NCBI GenBank assembly: GCA_002812745.2
Contig: NCSJ02000026.1
Coordinates: forward strand, 124,001-188,000
Origin: Scytalidium lignicola
Taxonomy: Eukaryota; Ascomycota; Leotiomycetes
Reading direction: 5' to 3'
DNA length: 64,000 bases
The notes below the pieces were generated by a model, which saw only the letters and a list, made by a program, of their open reading frames with translations, was not told where the DNA came from and did no database searches. Below are positions 35,691 through 46,808 of the stretch, one piece after another. A program made the translations under genes and the position numbers. The stretch's first letter is position 1; each line of letters begins with the position of its first letter.

Positions 35691-36398
35691 GCTGAAGGTG
35701 GTTTGGAGGCCGATGGTGTAAAGGCCCACGTGGAGGGTTGCAAAGAGACACTTAGTGTGGCTATGGACATTTTGGTATCCAGTAATTTCGAGAGACTTAT
35801 GTGGTTCTTGGTAAAAAGGAAGTTTGGATCGTTGGACTTCTTCCTTATGTTTTAGTTATACTAACTAGTTACAGATTTCGCGTCCAGCAATGCTTTGAAC
35901 GATAAAGATAGCAAAAGCCAAGCTGGGCAACAGGTTTTGACCTGGTTCCAGACATTAAAAGACACAGGCAAGTTTGGGCCTGTGCCTAACAAGATCTTAC
36001 AAGACAGACGTCTATTTGAGAGCGATCGTATTAGCGATCGTATTAGCGATCAACAAACGTTAGAAACCATCAAATCCTATTATAAGCAAGTTGGATATGT
36101 TCTCGACCCCCACTCGGCAGTTGCTGTTACCGCTGCGAAAGGATCTATCGACCAGACTGGTTCACATATGCCTTATATCTCAATGTCGACTGCACACCCT
36201 GCAAAGTTCTCAGAGGCTGTTAAATTGGCTTTAAAGGACGAGCATGACTTTGAGTTTGAGAAAAGTGTACTTCCTGCTGAATTAGCTCGTCTTGTACAGA
36301 TGGAGAAACGAGTCATAACAGTGGAGAATTCCTGGGAGACAGTGAGAGAGATCATCAAGAAAATTTCAAAAGAAAAGAGAAATAAAAGTAACAATTGA
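35691..36398 (+). pseudogene. C-terminal fragment of threonine synthase (THR4)
   Basis: About 35691-35810 reads ADGVKAHVEGCKETLSVAMD, then ILVSSNFERLMWFL, and 35875-36398 continues with FASSNALNDKDSK, GFGPVPNKIL, YVLDPHSAVAVTAAKGS, ISMSTAHPAKFSEAVKLAL and KRVITVENSWETVREII. This is the C-terminal third of fungal threonine synthase, which makes threonine from phosphohomoserine. The N-terminal about 300 residues with the PLP lysine are absent upstream. Intron 35811-35874 has a GTAAAA donor and a TACTAAC branch site, but joining there shifts the frame to an early stop. A 12-base tandem duplication (GATCGTATTAGC units, about 36023-36050) adds residues. I infer a truncated duplicate. An unsplit frame of 167 codons begins at 35895. 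Confidence 0.75.
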
Positions 36399-37109
36399 TT
36401 TCATTCATTTGTCTCACATTTAATTTGCTCCTCGAAGTAGAAATTGAGTGTAAGCAGGGTATATAATCTCCATTTTTAAGGGTGTTTTGTACATGTTGTT
36501 TGTAGAACCTTGTTCGTGTTTCACGACCAAATCTGAGGAAGGTCAATTTGTTCAACATATGACGCAGTGTCACAATCATCAAAACCGTAGTAATACGGGG
36601 AGAATAATAGATCTTTCTTCTTTAGTAAATTATATGTACTTGCAACATCAGAACTAGGCTTGCCACTGAACTACACACAACCTGAGTCGTGTTCAGATTG
36701 CTCCTGACCGTTGAAATCACCGATTACAAACCGATATTATCAGCCACCAGTTTGTAGCTTTATCTCTAGATCTTCGACGCCTAATCACAAGCTACTGGTG
36801 TCGCAAGGCTGACATTCAGCCTTCTTACACGCGTGCTGGTTTTCCTACGTCCGGATATTATACCGTTATATTCTATGAATTTCCGTTAAAAAGAATAATA
36901 TAAAAACCTTATCAATCCTATAATTGAATATCGCTGTAATTTCATCCCAACATAACCCTGAGGACCAATCAATTTATTTATTTAGCAAATGAAGGCAGGG
37001 GTATCAAAACATGGTATCAACATGCGTAAAGCCCTTTATCCACCATGATATAAAACGCCGCCAGTAACAGTAACCCATAAACTCTTAAATCCAATGCCCA
37101 AAAGGAATT
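36399..37109. other. Intergenic region with a dispersed repeat fragment
   Basis: Between the threonine synthase fragment and the VPS62-like gene end. A repeat family A fragment lies at 36569-36630. No gene seen. Confidence 0.5.
36569..36630 (+). repeat. Dispersed repeat family A, copy 2 (left part only)
   Basis: GTCACAATCATCAAAACCGT, then AGTAATACGGGGAGAATAAT and a TAGATCTTTCTTCTTTAG segment match the left half of the copy at 56875. Confidence 0.65.
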
Positions 37110-38392
37110 TCAAGGCGCCAACTCATCCCTAACAGTGCAAGAAAATGGACTCATAGGGCAGACTTCCGTTCGATTCAGATCTTTAGTCCAAGGTCCCGTT
37201 GGTCCCGACACAAACTTGTAAAATCCAAAAAAGAAATCCTGCCTGGAATCCGATCTAGAGTACTGCTCATCACCCCATTGTCCCCTGAAATGCATAGCAC
37301 CAAGAGGGCTTTCCCTCTCCCCAGTCGAGGAGAATGTCCAATTGTCAGGGTGATATGAATAGAAGTACGCATTCTGGATTGGATCCCATTGTTTACCCGG
37401 GGAGGTATAGTCGAGGAGAAATCCACCAGGAAGATTGTGATCGGGGATTAAATGATCATGGATCCCAGGAATTGCATAATTGGCATGACTTCCTCTAGCG
37501 GAGTAAGATAGCGGCCGCTTACCTTTTTTCTCCACAGCGTCATAGGTAAAGGCCTGGCCGAATCCATGCTGGCTGAACCATACTGCCGTAGGGGTGCCGT
37601 TTATAAAACGCACCATGTTATGTTCCCAATCTCCAATATGATTGCCCAGCTCACGGGCAAAAACCGTGTTTCCCCGGTTATATGAATAAAAGTACATATA
37701 GAATACATCGATAGCCCCAGAACCATGATCAGTGATTATCACTACGGAGCTTGTCGCCCCCTTTGTCGCTCCTGTAGAATCTGGGACCTCTCCATACAAC
37801 CAATTTGGCTTTGTTGTGACGTCTAGGTTCGAGGTGAGATAAACGTTCGTACCATTGTCACCGTATTCGTTTAGTCTGTCGAGATTCTCTAAGGTGAGCT
37901 GATCAGGAGGATTGAGTATGGAAGTAGCATTAATATTTGGGGTTGTGTTGTCAATATGGGCAGTGAGATCGGAAGGGAAGTATATTTCAGCTCTGTCAAG
38001 CCAGACCAGCGGCGCTGCAAAAGAGATCATCAGCATACTATAGGCAAATATAATTTATTTTATGATGTATTACCATAATCAAGCACAAATTCCGGGATAC
38101 CCGGTGCCAGACTTGACACTGCTGAGATTCGTGCTGGGGAAGTGGATATTCCCAGGAATTGATACCGCAACAAGAACGCAATAGAAAGAAACGCCGTTAT
38201 TGTAATCTATATCAACCGAGTTAGTCATAGATATCGTGAGGTCTAGGTGAGAAATCTAACCAGAAAATACGGAATCCACCTTGCAAATTTCCGTCGTTGA
38301 GCCTCTTGTTGCAATACGCCCTCAGCTTTCTCCCCTTGCCTCCCAGCCTCTAATGCACCGAATGTGCCATATACAATTTGCGTCATCGTCAT
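37110..38392 (-). CDS. Vps62-family protein with N-terminal membrane anchor
   Basis: Three exons (38261-38392, 38074-38206 and 37110-38014) give 389 residues. The Vps62 domain is recognised by DYAPLVWLDRAEIYFPSD, VFYMYFYSYNRGNTV, GNHIGDWEHNMVRF, PTAVWFSQHGFGQAFTYD and YSARGSHANYA, all typical. An N-terminal cytosolic tail of about 45 residues with KFARWIPYF precedes a hydrophobic helix (ITAFLSIAFLLRYQF), so the domain probably faces the lumen or outside; N-linked sequons (NGT, NAT, NWT, NRT) agree with that. Yeast Vps62 is linked to vacuolar protein sorting, but the molecular role of the family is unclear. Confidence 0.88.
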
Positions 38393-39132
38393 ATATCTCC
38401 TTGCGGATATCTATGCATATGGACAGTATATATACGGTGCTCTGGCTCTGGCTAACGAGAACTGTTGTTGACCTTCTACCCTGATCCGGCTCTCGTGTAA
38501 AGTCCGGAGGAAGCTTTGTAGTCGCTGAATGTAGAGCTACTTGCCAGCCGCCACGATAAACAAATCTAGAGCAAAAATCTCCCGAGATCTGGCACAGCAA
38601 TCAGTACTGTATATATGCCAAATTATGCAGAGCCAGCTGCTGGATCCGAAGGTGAATGGAAGAAGGATTTTAAATGCTAGACCTGGGGATGACGTTGGCT
38701 TCGGTGTCACCCTTGCAGCAGCCGGGGATTTACTGTGCAGTGAGGGGAATGCGCTTGGACGGCCTTTCAGCGGGGATCTCGCGGCCGCATCCGCCACCCC
38801 ATCGTTGCTGCACCCAAACAAAAACCTGCGCAAGTCACATTTATGGTAATGCTATTTTAAGGGACATATTTTGCCATAGCAAATCTCCCTGACAGAGATG
38901 TCTGATTCCTAGGAACTATGCTTACAATTATATAAATGTGGGATGGGATGCCAGCCTCCGAAGATGAAATCAAAGTCAACAAGCAAGGGAAAAATGAGGT
39001 ATGTGTGTAACGAGTGTTATGCGCCAGTCGCTGTGCTTCTCATCCAATCCGCCCAACCCTCAAAAAAAATCAGACAGAAGCTCTGTGGGAGCTTGGTTTT
39101 GAGACTATTATTAAATTAACAAATGCCTTCTA
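38393..39132. other. Intergenic region
   Basis: Promoter side of the VPS62-like gene. Overlapping frames on both strands near 38540-38890 have no recognisable product. Confidence 0.45.
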
Positions 39133-41821
39133 TCACCTATCCCGGTCGTGTGGAGCTGGTCTTGGGCTCCGTGAAGAAGATCCCAAGCTGCCGGCCAACA
39201 AGCCTCTCCAACTCCCCGAAATTACATTTCTTCTCGACCGAGATGGGGTTGGCGAAACAGGGCGTTCTCTATCAGCACTGCTTTCTTCACTGTCTATCCC
39301 AGGGATCGGTAATGCAGCCGTTACCTGAGCTTCGATATCGTCATCACTGTCGTCTTGGTAAGGCTCATATCGAGGACTTGATGGACTTCCTCGCGCAAGA
39401 GAACGAACCACATCGCCTTTGCAGATTGGACAAGTTCGTCGCCGGGTGATTAACCATGGTGTACTAAATTATCATTAGCTGTATCCTTTCTAGACAATAA
39501 ATGATCCATCACATCACTTACATGCAATCCACATGGAACTCGTGACCACATGGCAGACTCATGACACGACTAACGCCAGGAATATATTCCTCGAGACACA
39601 CCACACACTCAACCTGCCTACCCATATACTTTTTCCATTCACTTGATACACTGGAGCTCTTCTCGTGCTCCGGTGCACGCGAAGACGATCCTGGTACTTC
39701 TAGTGGATTTGAATTTACTCGAGCAATGTCTCCAGGTTCAGGTATACCAGTTGTCGTCCTAGAACGAGGACGTGGTCTACTCTGGCTTGACTGAAGCAGA
39801 GGTGTAGTGGGCGAAGCGCTTGAGGGGCTTGGTTGTCGTGGAGTTTGAGTACCTGATCGAATGGTCTGGTAAGTTCGGACAGGTAGTCTGTCGACAATTG
39901 ATTTGGGTGCCCGCCAACGGCGTCGGCGAATTCGTGATCGTACAAGAAGCAGTGTGTAAACTATAGTCAAGGTGACTAGAGGGCTGACAACCAATACCAA
40001 AAGGGTATCAAGAAAGGGACTGGCTCCACTGGTTGGGGTTAACGTAACCCAGAGACCTTCCTCTTCATCTTCGTTATTAAGTGTATCTGGTCGTCCTTTA
40101 TTAAGAGATCCTGTGTTAGAGTCCTCAGAATTTGAAGTACCCTGCATTTCAGGTTCATCTTCATCGTCCCCAAATACTGCATTCAAAAGTCCTTTTAACT
40201 TTCCACCGTTAGAGCCCGAGTCATCAGAACCACCTGTTCCTGCAGTCTGGTCTTGTGCTGGCTGCCTCTCATTATATTCACCACTTCCAGGTGTAATACT
40301 TCCTCCTCTCAAAGGCGGAATGTTTTCTGGAATTCCTGATGAAGCACCACCTGTTTGCTTTTTACCATCTTTTGTTGGAAGGGGGGATGAATTCTTTGGT
40401 TTTGTTGCACCTGACTTATCTTTCGTCTTCGTAGATAGTTTGGAATCCTTTTCGTTTGCTGGAGCTGACCCTACCAAATCCGGATCCCTCCAATCTTGTA
40501 CACCGATTACAAAATCATCACTAGCTGCTTGCTTATTAGCAGATTCTGATTTCGATCCACTTGAAGCTTTGTTGGCTTTCTGATCCGGCTTGGAAGCCTT
40601 TGATTTAACGTCGTCCTCATCTCTCCAATCGTCAACAAGAACCCAGTCTAGCTGGCCACTACTTGGTGGACGACTACTATCTGACTTAGAATCTCCAGGT
40701 CCCGAACCAAATATTAGTCGTGAAAACCATCCTCGATTATCTTTGGTTATAGGTGCTGGCTTATTTCCTTTCGTGGAAGATTTCTTGTTGGATGACCCCC
40801 TAGAAGCTCCACGATTGTTCCCAGTTGCTCGAGCCATCTTTGGACTAGAACCGCGAGCGCTATGCTTCTTCGCAGACTTCTTTGATTTGCCCATGTGCTG
40901 AACTTTCAGTACTGGGTTGCCGTTTTCATCAAGTGTATCCTCGATGAAACTTCCTGGGCCCATAAGGGACGACAGAAGGTGAGCAGTTGTACGGGATGTA
41001 AAGACTGCAGGTATGGAGACATTCGAAGTATCGCCACGGGCATACATCTGGATAAGTGGACCACCTGTGGTGTCATCCCCAACGATGAGAGCAAGTGCCC
41101 CTCGTCTTTGTGCCCACTTAACCTTCTCTAAGAAGCCACAACCTCCTCTGCTCAGGAGGACAATCTTTCCTGCAATTTCAGCACTTTCTTGTATTGACTG
41201 AATGTCCGCATGATTGCTAGTAGGTTCGGTAGCATGTTTGTCACTCGGGTTTGTCACTTTTGATTCTGGGAGAGGATGGTGTAGATAGTCATCTGTGCCA
41301 TCATCCGAGGAAGGCTTCTTTCCATCTGCTTTCGCTTTAGAAGTATCCTCAGCCTTGTCAGCCGGCCCATCTTCATCGGTCGCCCTTTCCCCCACCGATG
41401 CTCGGTCACTAGATTTCACATCTTTAGATTTACCTCCACTCTGCTCATCCGGTACTGGCTTTATGTTACTCTCACCCCAGCCAGGTACGTCACTGCATCC
41501 CAACTCGCCCTCGGCTCCATCATTTCCAAAACCACTGCCAATCCATACCTGTCCCTTAAGACCATCCTGAGGCAATAAGGGGCCGAACGCAGCAGGTCTG
41601 GCAAGAAAAGCAGTTGTGTTATCGTGAGTGAGTGTGATGATCGCGTTTGGTGGGAATAAGGAGAAAGGAGTGGAAAAGAACGCCCGGAATCCGGCTCGGC
41701 GTGAGGTATTCGACGTAGTCGTGACTGCTTCTGGCGAATTCGAAGATCGCACCGAGAGATAGGTGAGGAGGAGTGCGGTAAAGGAAAATGCTACGAGTAT
41801 GACTATCCTCGGAGGCCGCAT
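39133..41821 (-). CDS. PA-TM-RING E3 ubiquitin ligase
   Basis: Two exons (39522-41821 and 39133-39463) give 876 residues. Signal anchor at about 6-24; a protease-associated domain at about 80-285 (IAGKIVLLSRGGCGFLEKVKWAQRRGA... GDDTTGGPLIQMY) interrupted by a Ser/Asp/Lys-rich insert (about 125-205); a long disordered lumenal Ser/Lys/Gly region; a second hydrophobic helix near 610-635 (LLVLVVSPLVTLTIVYTLLL) followed by RSRIRRRRWR; then a RING-H2 domain with Cys739, Cys742, Cys758, His760, His763, Cys766, Cys778 and Cys781. The intron splits the RING between Cys766 and the next ligand pair. The family ubiquitinates membrane proteins in the endosomal or Golgi system; its target is unknown. The acidic tail (DDSDDD) may bind partners. 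Confidence 0.9.
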
Positions 41822-42910
41822 GATGGGCTGTGAATTGTAGTAAAAGCGGATCTGATATTTAGCCCTCAGTCAGCTCTAGAGCTGCAAACGGGCGCGAATA
41901 GTCGCATCTAAACCCCCGGAAATCGAGGATCTCTATTAGAAGCGCGGCAAAACAAGAAGATATGAGGTATTTGAAGCAAAACGGAGCTGGCGAAGAGCTC
42001 TCGACGACGTGGGAGGAGACCCGTGGAGGTGGTGTCAGTGAACGGATTGTGGCTGAGGTATGACGGTAGCAGGTGGATCGGGCGCAGGGATTTTGGTTGT
42101 GGCTTGACAAGGCAGGAAGAAATCCACTTGTCGAAACTTTTTAGAGTTCGGGTGGAATGAATTAATAGCAGTTTTTTTTCAGAGAAATTCCATTCAATTT
42201 GAGGAATCCTGCTCGGAGATCGTGGCAAAGCGCCGGAACGTGGTGCAATAGATAATATATACACAAGGAAGGCGATCACGTGAGCATAATACATGACCTT
42301 GGCAAGGCAATGTCAACTGATGGGGTCATGTCCTAGTATGTGCGTCCGTAAACCGTTGTTTGTCCCATCAAGAACGCAATTACCTCATCGGGCTTTTGCA
42401 GGTTAGGTTGCCTGACCACGATCTTTCCTCCATCTCCGATCATTTACCGTCAAAAATTCTATAACCGTTGAAATCGATAATGGACTTATTATGCGTTTTT
42501 GATTTTGTACGGGGAGGTATGTGTTCATCAGGGAATAAAAGGCATCCAGTCTAAAATCTGCCTTAATCCTGTTAAACACGCCGTCATCTCCACTAACCAG
42601 GAACAACTGTTTTTTTACCCGTGGACCAACCCAAAACTACCGGTACTTCCATAAAGGTATCAAAATATGGAGAGGTTGGTTGTTGCTGCACGATGATTCC
42701 ATCCCTGCAGCTCATGTAGCAGCACGCTGTCACGGTACAGTAATAAATTAATAATCATGCGACAGGGCAATAGTTAGGGGAAGGCGGGTCCTGGCGGCAG
42801 AAAGTCTCAATCTAACCAAATCCAGCTGAAAACCCCCTCCAAGAAATTATCCCAAATAGAGGGGCAAAAAAACAGAATTGAAGGGAAAACAACAAGACGC
42901 GAGCACCACT
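41822..42910. other. Divergent intergenic region of about 1.1 kb
   Basis: Between the RING gene start and the HGH1 start. No recognised gene; short frames overlap on both strands. Confidence 0.5.
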
Positions 42911-44350
42911 ATGCCTACGGAATTAGAAGAGGTTAGCAGTTGCACAATCGCATTAGAAAACTTCTTAATCAGGAGCTAACAAGGAGACATCTAGTTGGTT
43001 GATTTCATATCCCATGGGAATACTCAAATACGGCAGCTTGGTACGCACTTTCGACACACCTCTCACCCGACATGATTGTGGATTCCAAGGGAGCTAAGAA
43101 TTGACTCTCAACCATAGCCGTAGAGAACCTCGTCCCCTACTCAACTTCACAGCCTGCCATATTCAAGACAAATCAACTCCTTCCCATAAAAGACTTAAAG
43201 CTGCTTGTACGAGATTACAAGGTACGAAACTCACCGATCTAAACACAACACAAACGGACACCCAAACACCAAGATATAGAAAAAATTACACTCAGTCCCC
43301 AAAAAANGAAAATTCTAAAAAAANTAATAATAATAATTTTTGCCACAGCAAATAGCCAAAAATGCAATCACAATCTTAATAAACCTTTCCTCCGACCGCG
43401 AAATCCTCGAAACCCTCTCCTCCGACACAGACTTCCTGCAAACACTCCTCACCCGCCTCACAAACCCCAAGGAACCAAATGCAAACCTCCTCTGCATTCT
43501 CCTCGCCAACCTCTCCAAATCCGACTCCTTAAAATCCCTCCTCGCCCTCGAGCGCCCCATCCCAAATGACCTCACCGCGCCGAACAGCCCCCTCGTAATC
43601 TCCCAGCTCCTCGACATCTTCGTCCGCGGCGCCAATGGAACCTACAACCCAGACGCCGACTTCGATTTCCTCTCCTACCTCTTCGCGGACCTAGCCAAAC
43701 ATTCTGAAGGACGGAAGTACTTCCTCAGCAAGCAAGAGTACGACGGCGTGGTGCCGCTGACGAAGCTGACGGTGTTCACGGAGCACAAGTCTGAGATCCG
43801 ACGACGAGGGGTGGCGTCGACGATTAAGAATGTTGCGTTTGAGATTGATTCGCATCCAGCTTTTCTTTCCGAAGATGAGATTAACATTTTGCCGTATTTG
43901 CTACTGCCTATAATGGGGAATGAGGAGTATGAGGAGGAGGATATGAACGGGATGTTACCCGATCTGCAACTCTTACCGCCGGATAAAATGCGCGATAGCG
44001 AACCTAATATTATCCAGACTCATGTAGAAAGTTTGATGTTATTGACAACGACGAGGGAAGGAAGGGATATGTTGAGGGAAGTCAAAGTTTACCCTATTAT
44101 TCGGGAGACCCATTTACAAGTCGAGGATGAAGGCGTCAGGGAAGCTTGTGAACGGCTTGTTCAGGTCCTCATGAGGGATGAGGATGGAGATGAGAAAGTA
44201 GACCAGGGGATGACGGCTCTATCAAGAGATGTGAAGTTGCCGCGGACACAATCGAAGCCGTTTGGTGGCTCTGGAAATTGGGTAAGTGCTGAGAAGGAGG
44301 AAGAGGAGGATGACGATGACGACGATGATGACAAGATAGTAGAAGTATAG
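42911..44350 (+). CDS. HGH1: Hgh1 homologue (armadillo-like chaperone of eEF2)
   Basis: Four exons (42911-42931, 42995-43040, 43118-43221 and 43349-44350) join in phase to 390 residues. Conserved landmarks are ELVDFISHGNTQIRQLAVENL, DLKLLVRDYK, IAKNAITILINLSSD, LLCILLANLSKS, YLFADLAKHSEGRKYFL, RRRGVASTIKNVAFE and LQLLPPDKMRD. The product is a cytosolic helical-repeat protein that, in yeast, helps fold elongation factor 2 with Hsp90/TRiC cofactors. A strongly acidic tail (EEEEDDDD) ends the protein. The third intron contains two N (43307 and 43324) beside A runs and an AAT microsatellite; the coding part is unaffected. Confidence 0.92.
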
Positions 44351-44805
44351 ACATCCCATCATTCCCCAAAATAACTATGGCTCATAAGCTATCATTAAGT
44401 CATAAAAAACATAAAGTAAAATTATATATATGTATATAAAATAGAAATATCAAGAAACAGAAAAGCTTTCAGAAATTCCTTAGAACGTAGTAATTGTCCT
44501 AGAAATCCTCTTAGCACATTATAATACTGAATCTGGTGCGTTCTAAGCTGTACATCGTTCTTTGTCTCCCTTGGATAGGTTCTAACAGAAAAAGACTTAT
44601 CACGAGTGGGCAACTATCACACAAATAATTAAATGATGATTGGAAAAGCAGGTCTAGATTTTGAAATAATGCTCGCATCTATGCATGATATGGCGTTAAG
44701 ACCACCTAAACGCCCCCGAGCTAGGTGTTGAATACCCTCATGCTCATATGCCTAAACGCCGGAATGTAAATCCTGTTTTATACACGAGTATAATTGTTAA
44801 CACTT
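44351..44805. other. Convergent intergenic region
   Basis: AT-rich spacer between HGH1 and FOL2 ends. Nothing recognised. Confidence 0.5.
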
Positions 44806-46013
44806 CTATGATCTCCTGTTCAATCCTATAAGGTTAAAGAACTCGTTCCTCGTCTTTTCTCTCTTCTCTATACAACCTAGGACACAACTTGTGATAGTAG
44901 TAGCAGTCGTCTTTTCAACGCCCCTCATCACCATACCTGCAAGACGGTTAGTTGAAACTCTTTCGAAAGACTGCTTGAAAACCAACAAAGATGGCTTGAC
45001 TCAACCACGACTCCAATTCCCTGTGGTTTCAGGACTTCCATGATTGCATTAGCTACATCCTTGGTCAATCGTTCCTGAATCTGTAATCTTCGTGAGAACA
45101 TATCTGCAATTCGCGGCAATTTAGAGATCCCAATCACATCCTTATCAGGGATGTAGCCAATGTGCATCTAAATCTCAGTAAGTATGAATTTTATTTTAAT
45201 AACATAACGTCTAGATTATGCTTACTTTGCCTGTGAATGGGACCAGGTGATGTTCACAGAGACTGAAAACCTCAATATCCTTCACGATAACAAACTCGTT
45301 GTGGTTCTCGTGAAATATTGCACCACGGACTATATCCTGGATATTCTCTTGATAACCTTTTGTAAAGAATAACATTGCTTTTGCATATCGCTCTGGGGTG
45401 CCTATTAATCCTTGTCGATCTGGATCTTCGCCGACGCATTCGAGAATTGTACGTACAGAACTAGAAAGCTTAGATAGTCGCTTTGCAGCTTGTTCTGGGG
45501 TTTCATCGAGCCGTTCGCGGGTTCCATGACCTAGTATATTATATTAAAGCCTTTTTCTAGAAGAATGGACTGAGTTCAAATACTTGGCCGGCTCAAGCCA
45601 TCAAAGTCGATAACAGGGCTTGGTGACCGAGTACCCGGATCTGGCTCTGCGGGAGAAGCTTCATCTCGTGGATCTCTTGCTGCTCTGCTAATACTGGAAT
45701 GCCTCCTCTTCGAAGATCGATCTTCTCTCAGCTTCTTTTTGCCTCTCTTTCTCTTCTTCCGGCTCTGCCCATCGTCTTGCCTTGTAATTGTATCACTCTG
45801 ACTCGCTCTATTTGAATGCCTCTCTGGTGATGATACAGCGGATTCGTTAGCAGAATTGCCATTATTATTCTTCACTTCCACAGTAGCATCTGTCAAATGC
45901 ACCATTCTGGCATCCAATTCACGAACAATCACATAGATATGGTAAATTGAGGGGAAAGCAGAGTCATCAAAAATTTCCCGAAATTCAGCAAAGCTCTGGC
46001 CTAGCTTTCGCAT
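44806..46013 (-). CDS. FOL2: GTP cyclohydrolase I
   Basis: Opens GTP to dihydroneopterin triphosphate, the first step of folate and pterin synthesis. Exons: 45584-46013, 45226-45530, 44987-45167 and 44806-44936, in phase, 348 residues. The catalytic domain is complete: [33 protein letters not shown], the zinc ligands [40 protein letters not shown] and [12 protein letters not shown] with the second zinc Cys. The N-terminal about 130 residues form a variable Ser/Arg/Lys-rich tail. The start at 46013 is the most upstream; an internal ATG about 36 codons later ([11 protein letters not shown]) could be the real one. One intron uses a GTTGGT donor. Confidence 0.93.
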
Positions 46014-46808
46014 GTGTTTTGCTCGGCCTGGCCTGGTAACTTACATGTGAACCCAACGTGACGACCACTCGAAAGTGCTAATCAAAAACATGACAGTTTT
46101 AAAATTTAGAATTTGGCTAATGAACTAAATAATCTCGATTTTTAAATATAAATAAATAAATAGCTAATATTTTATGTTATTCTGTATGAAGGTCGAAGTC
46201 AACCAAGTCATGAATACAGGGGCATTTTACGCCATTAAGCCCTGTAACTTCTACTATGGGGGTTAAAATCACTGTATTATAGTGGTCCTCCCACTAAAAC
46301 CTACTATAATACAGGGCCTTAAGCCTATAGCTTATAAACTTTGATTTTGATAAGATTTTCGCCAAGGACCATACAGAATAACATATTATTACTACGGTTT
46401 GGAGGATTGTGACACAGCGCCATAGCTACATACCTTCCTCGTGCAAAAGCGCTTTGCCAGACTTCTTGTCCACCATTGTGTGCGGCTGATGATTTGGGCC
46501 AAAATTGTTCCTCTTGATCGATCCTCTTTTGGAACCTAAAAGTCTTCGCATCCTTGCTGCCTCGTTCCACTTAGAGCATCGAATTAAAGACATCCTATAT
46601 TTAGTACCTTAACTCTGTACGAAAAATTCAAAAGGTTGTAGATCTTGGTGATCGTTGAAATATATAGATGTGTGGACTTATCAACAATCATCATCATTAA
46701 GCTATTTGTAATACTATACCTAATCTGCCAGCAGTGGACTACCAAACGCCATCCTGGTATCATAGAATAATCTCCCCTAGAATAACATCATTCAAAGCAA
46801 TTAAAATC
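46014..46808. other. Intergenic region with repeat fragments
   Basis: Holds a short inverted repeat (46272-46283 and 46303-46314, 12 bp arms) and a reverse copy of repeat family A (about 46366-46413). Minus-strand frames of 46-80 codons near 46325-46593 match no family known to me and overlap the repeat, so they are not called. Confidence 0.5.
46366..46413 (-). repeat. Dispersed repeat family A, copy 3 (reverse, shortened)
   Basis: On the minus strand it reads GTCACAATCCTCCAAACCGT, then AGTAATAATATGTTATTCTG and TATGG. An internal segment present in the other copies is missing. Confidence 0.6.

Noticed and set aside
39972..40901. Long plus-strand frames within the RING ligase gene
   Set aside because: Antisense shadows of the Ser/Lys-rich coding region.
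46325..46593. Possible small gene upstream of FOL2 on the minus strand
   Set aside because: Two alternative frames, no homology recalled, and it overlaps a dispersed repeat copy.
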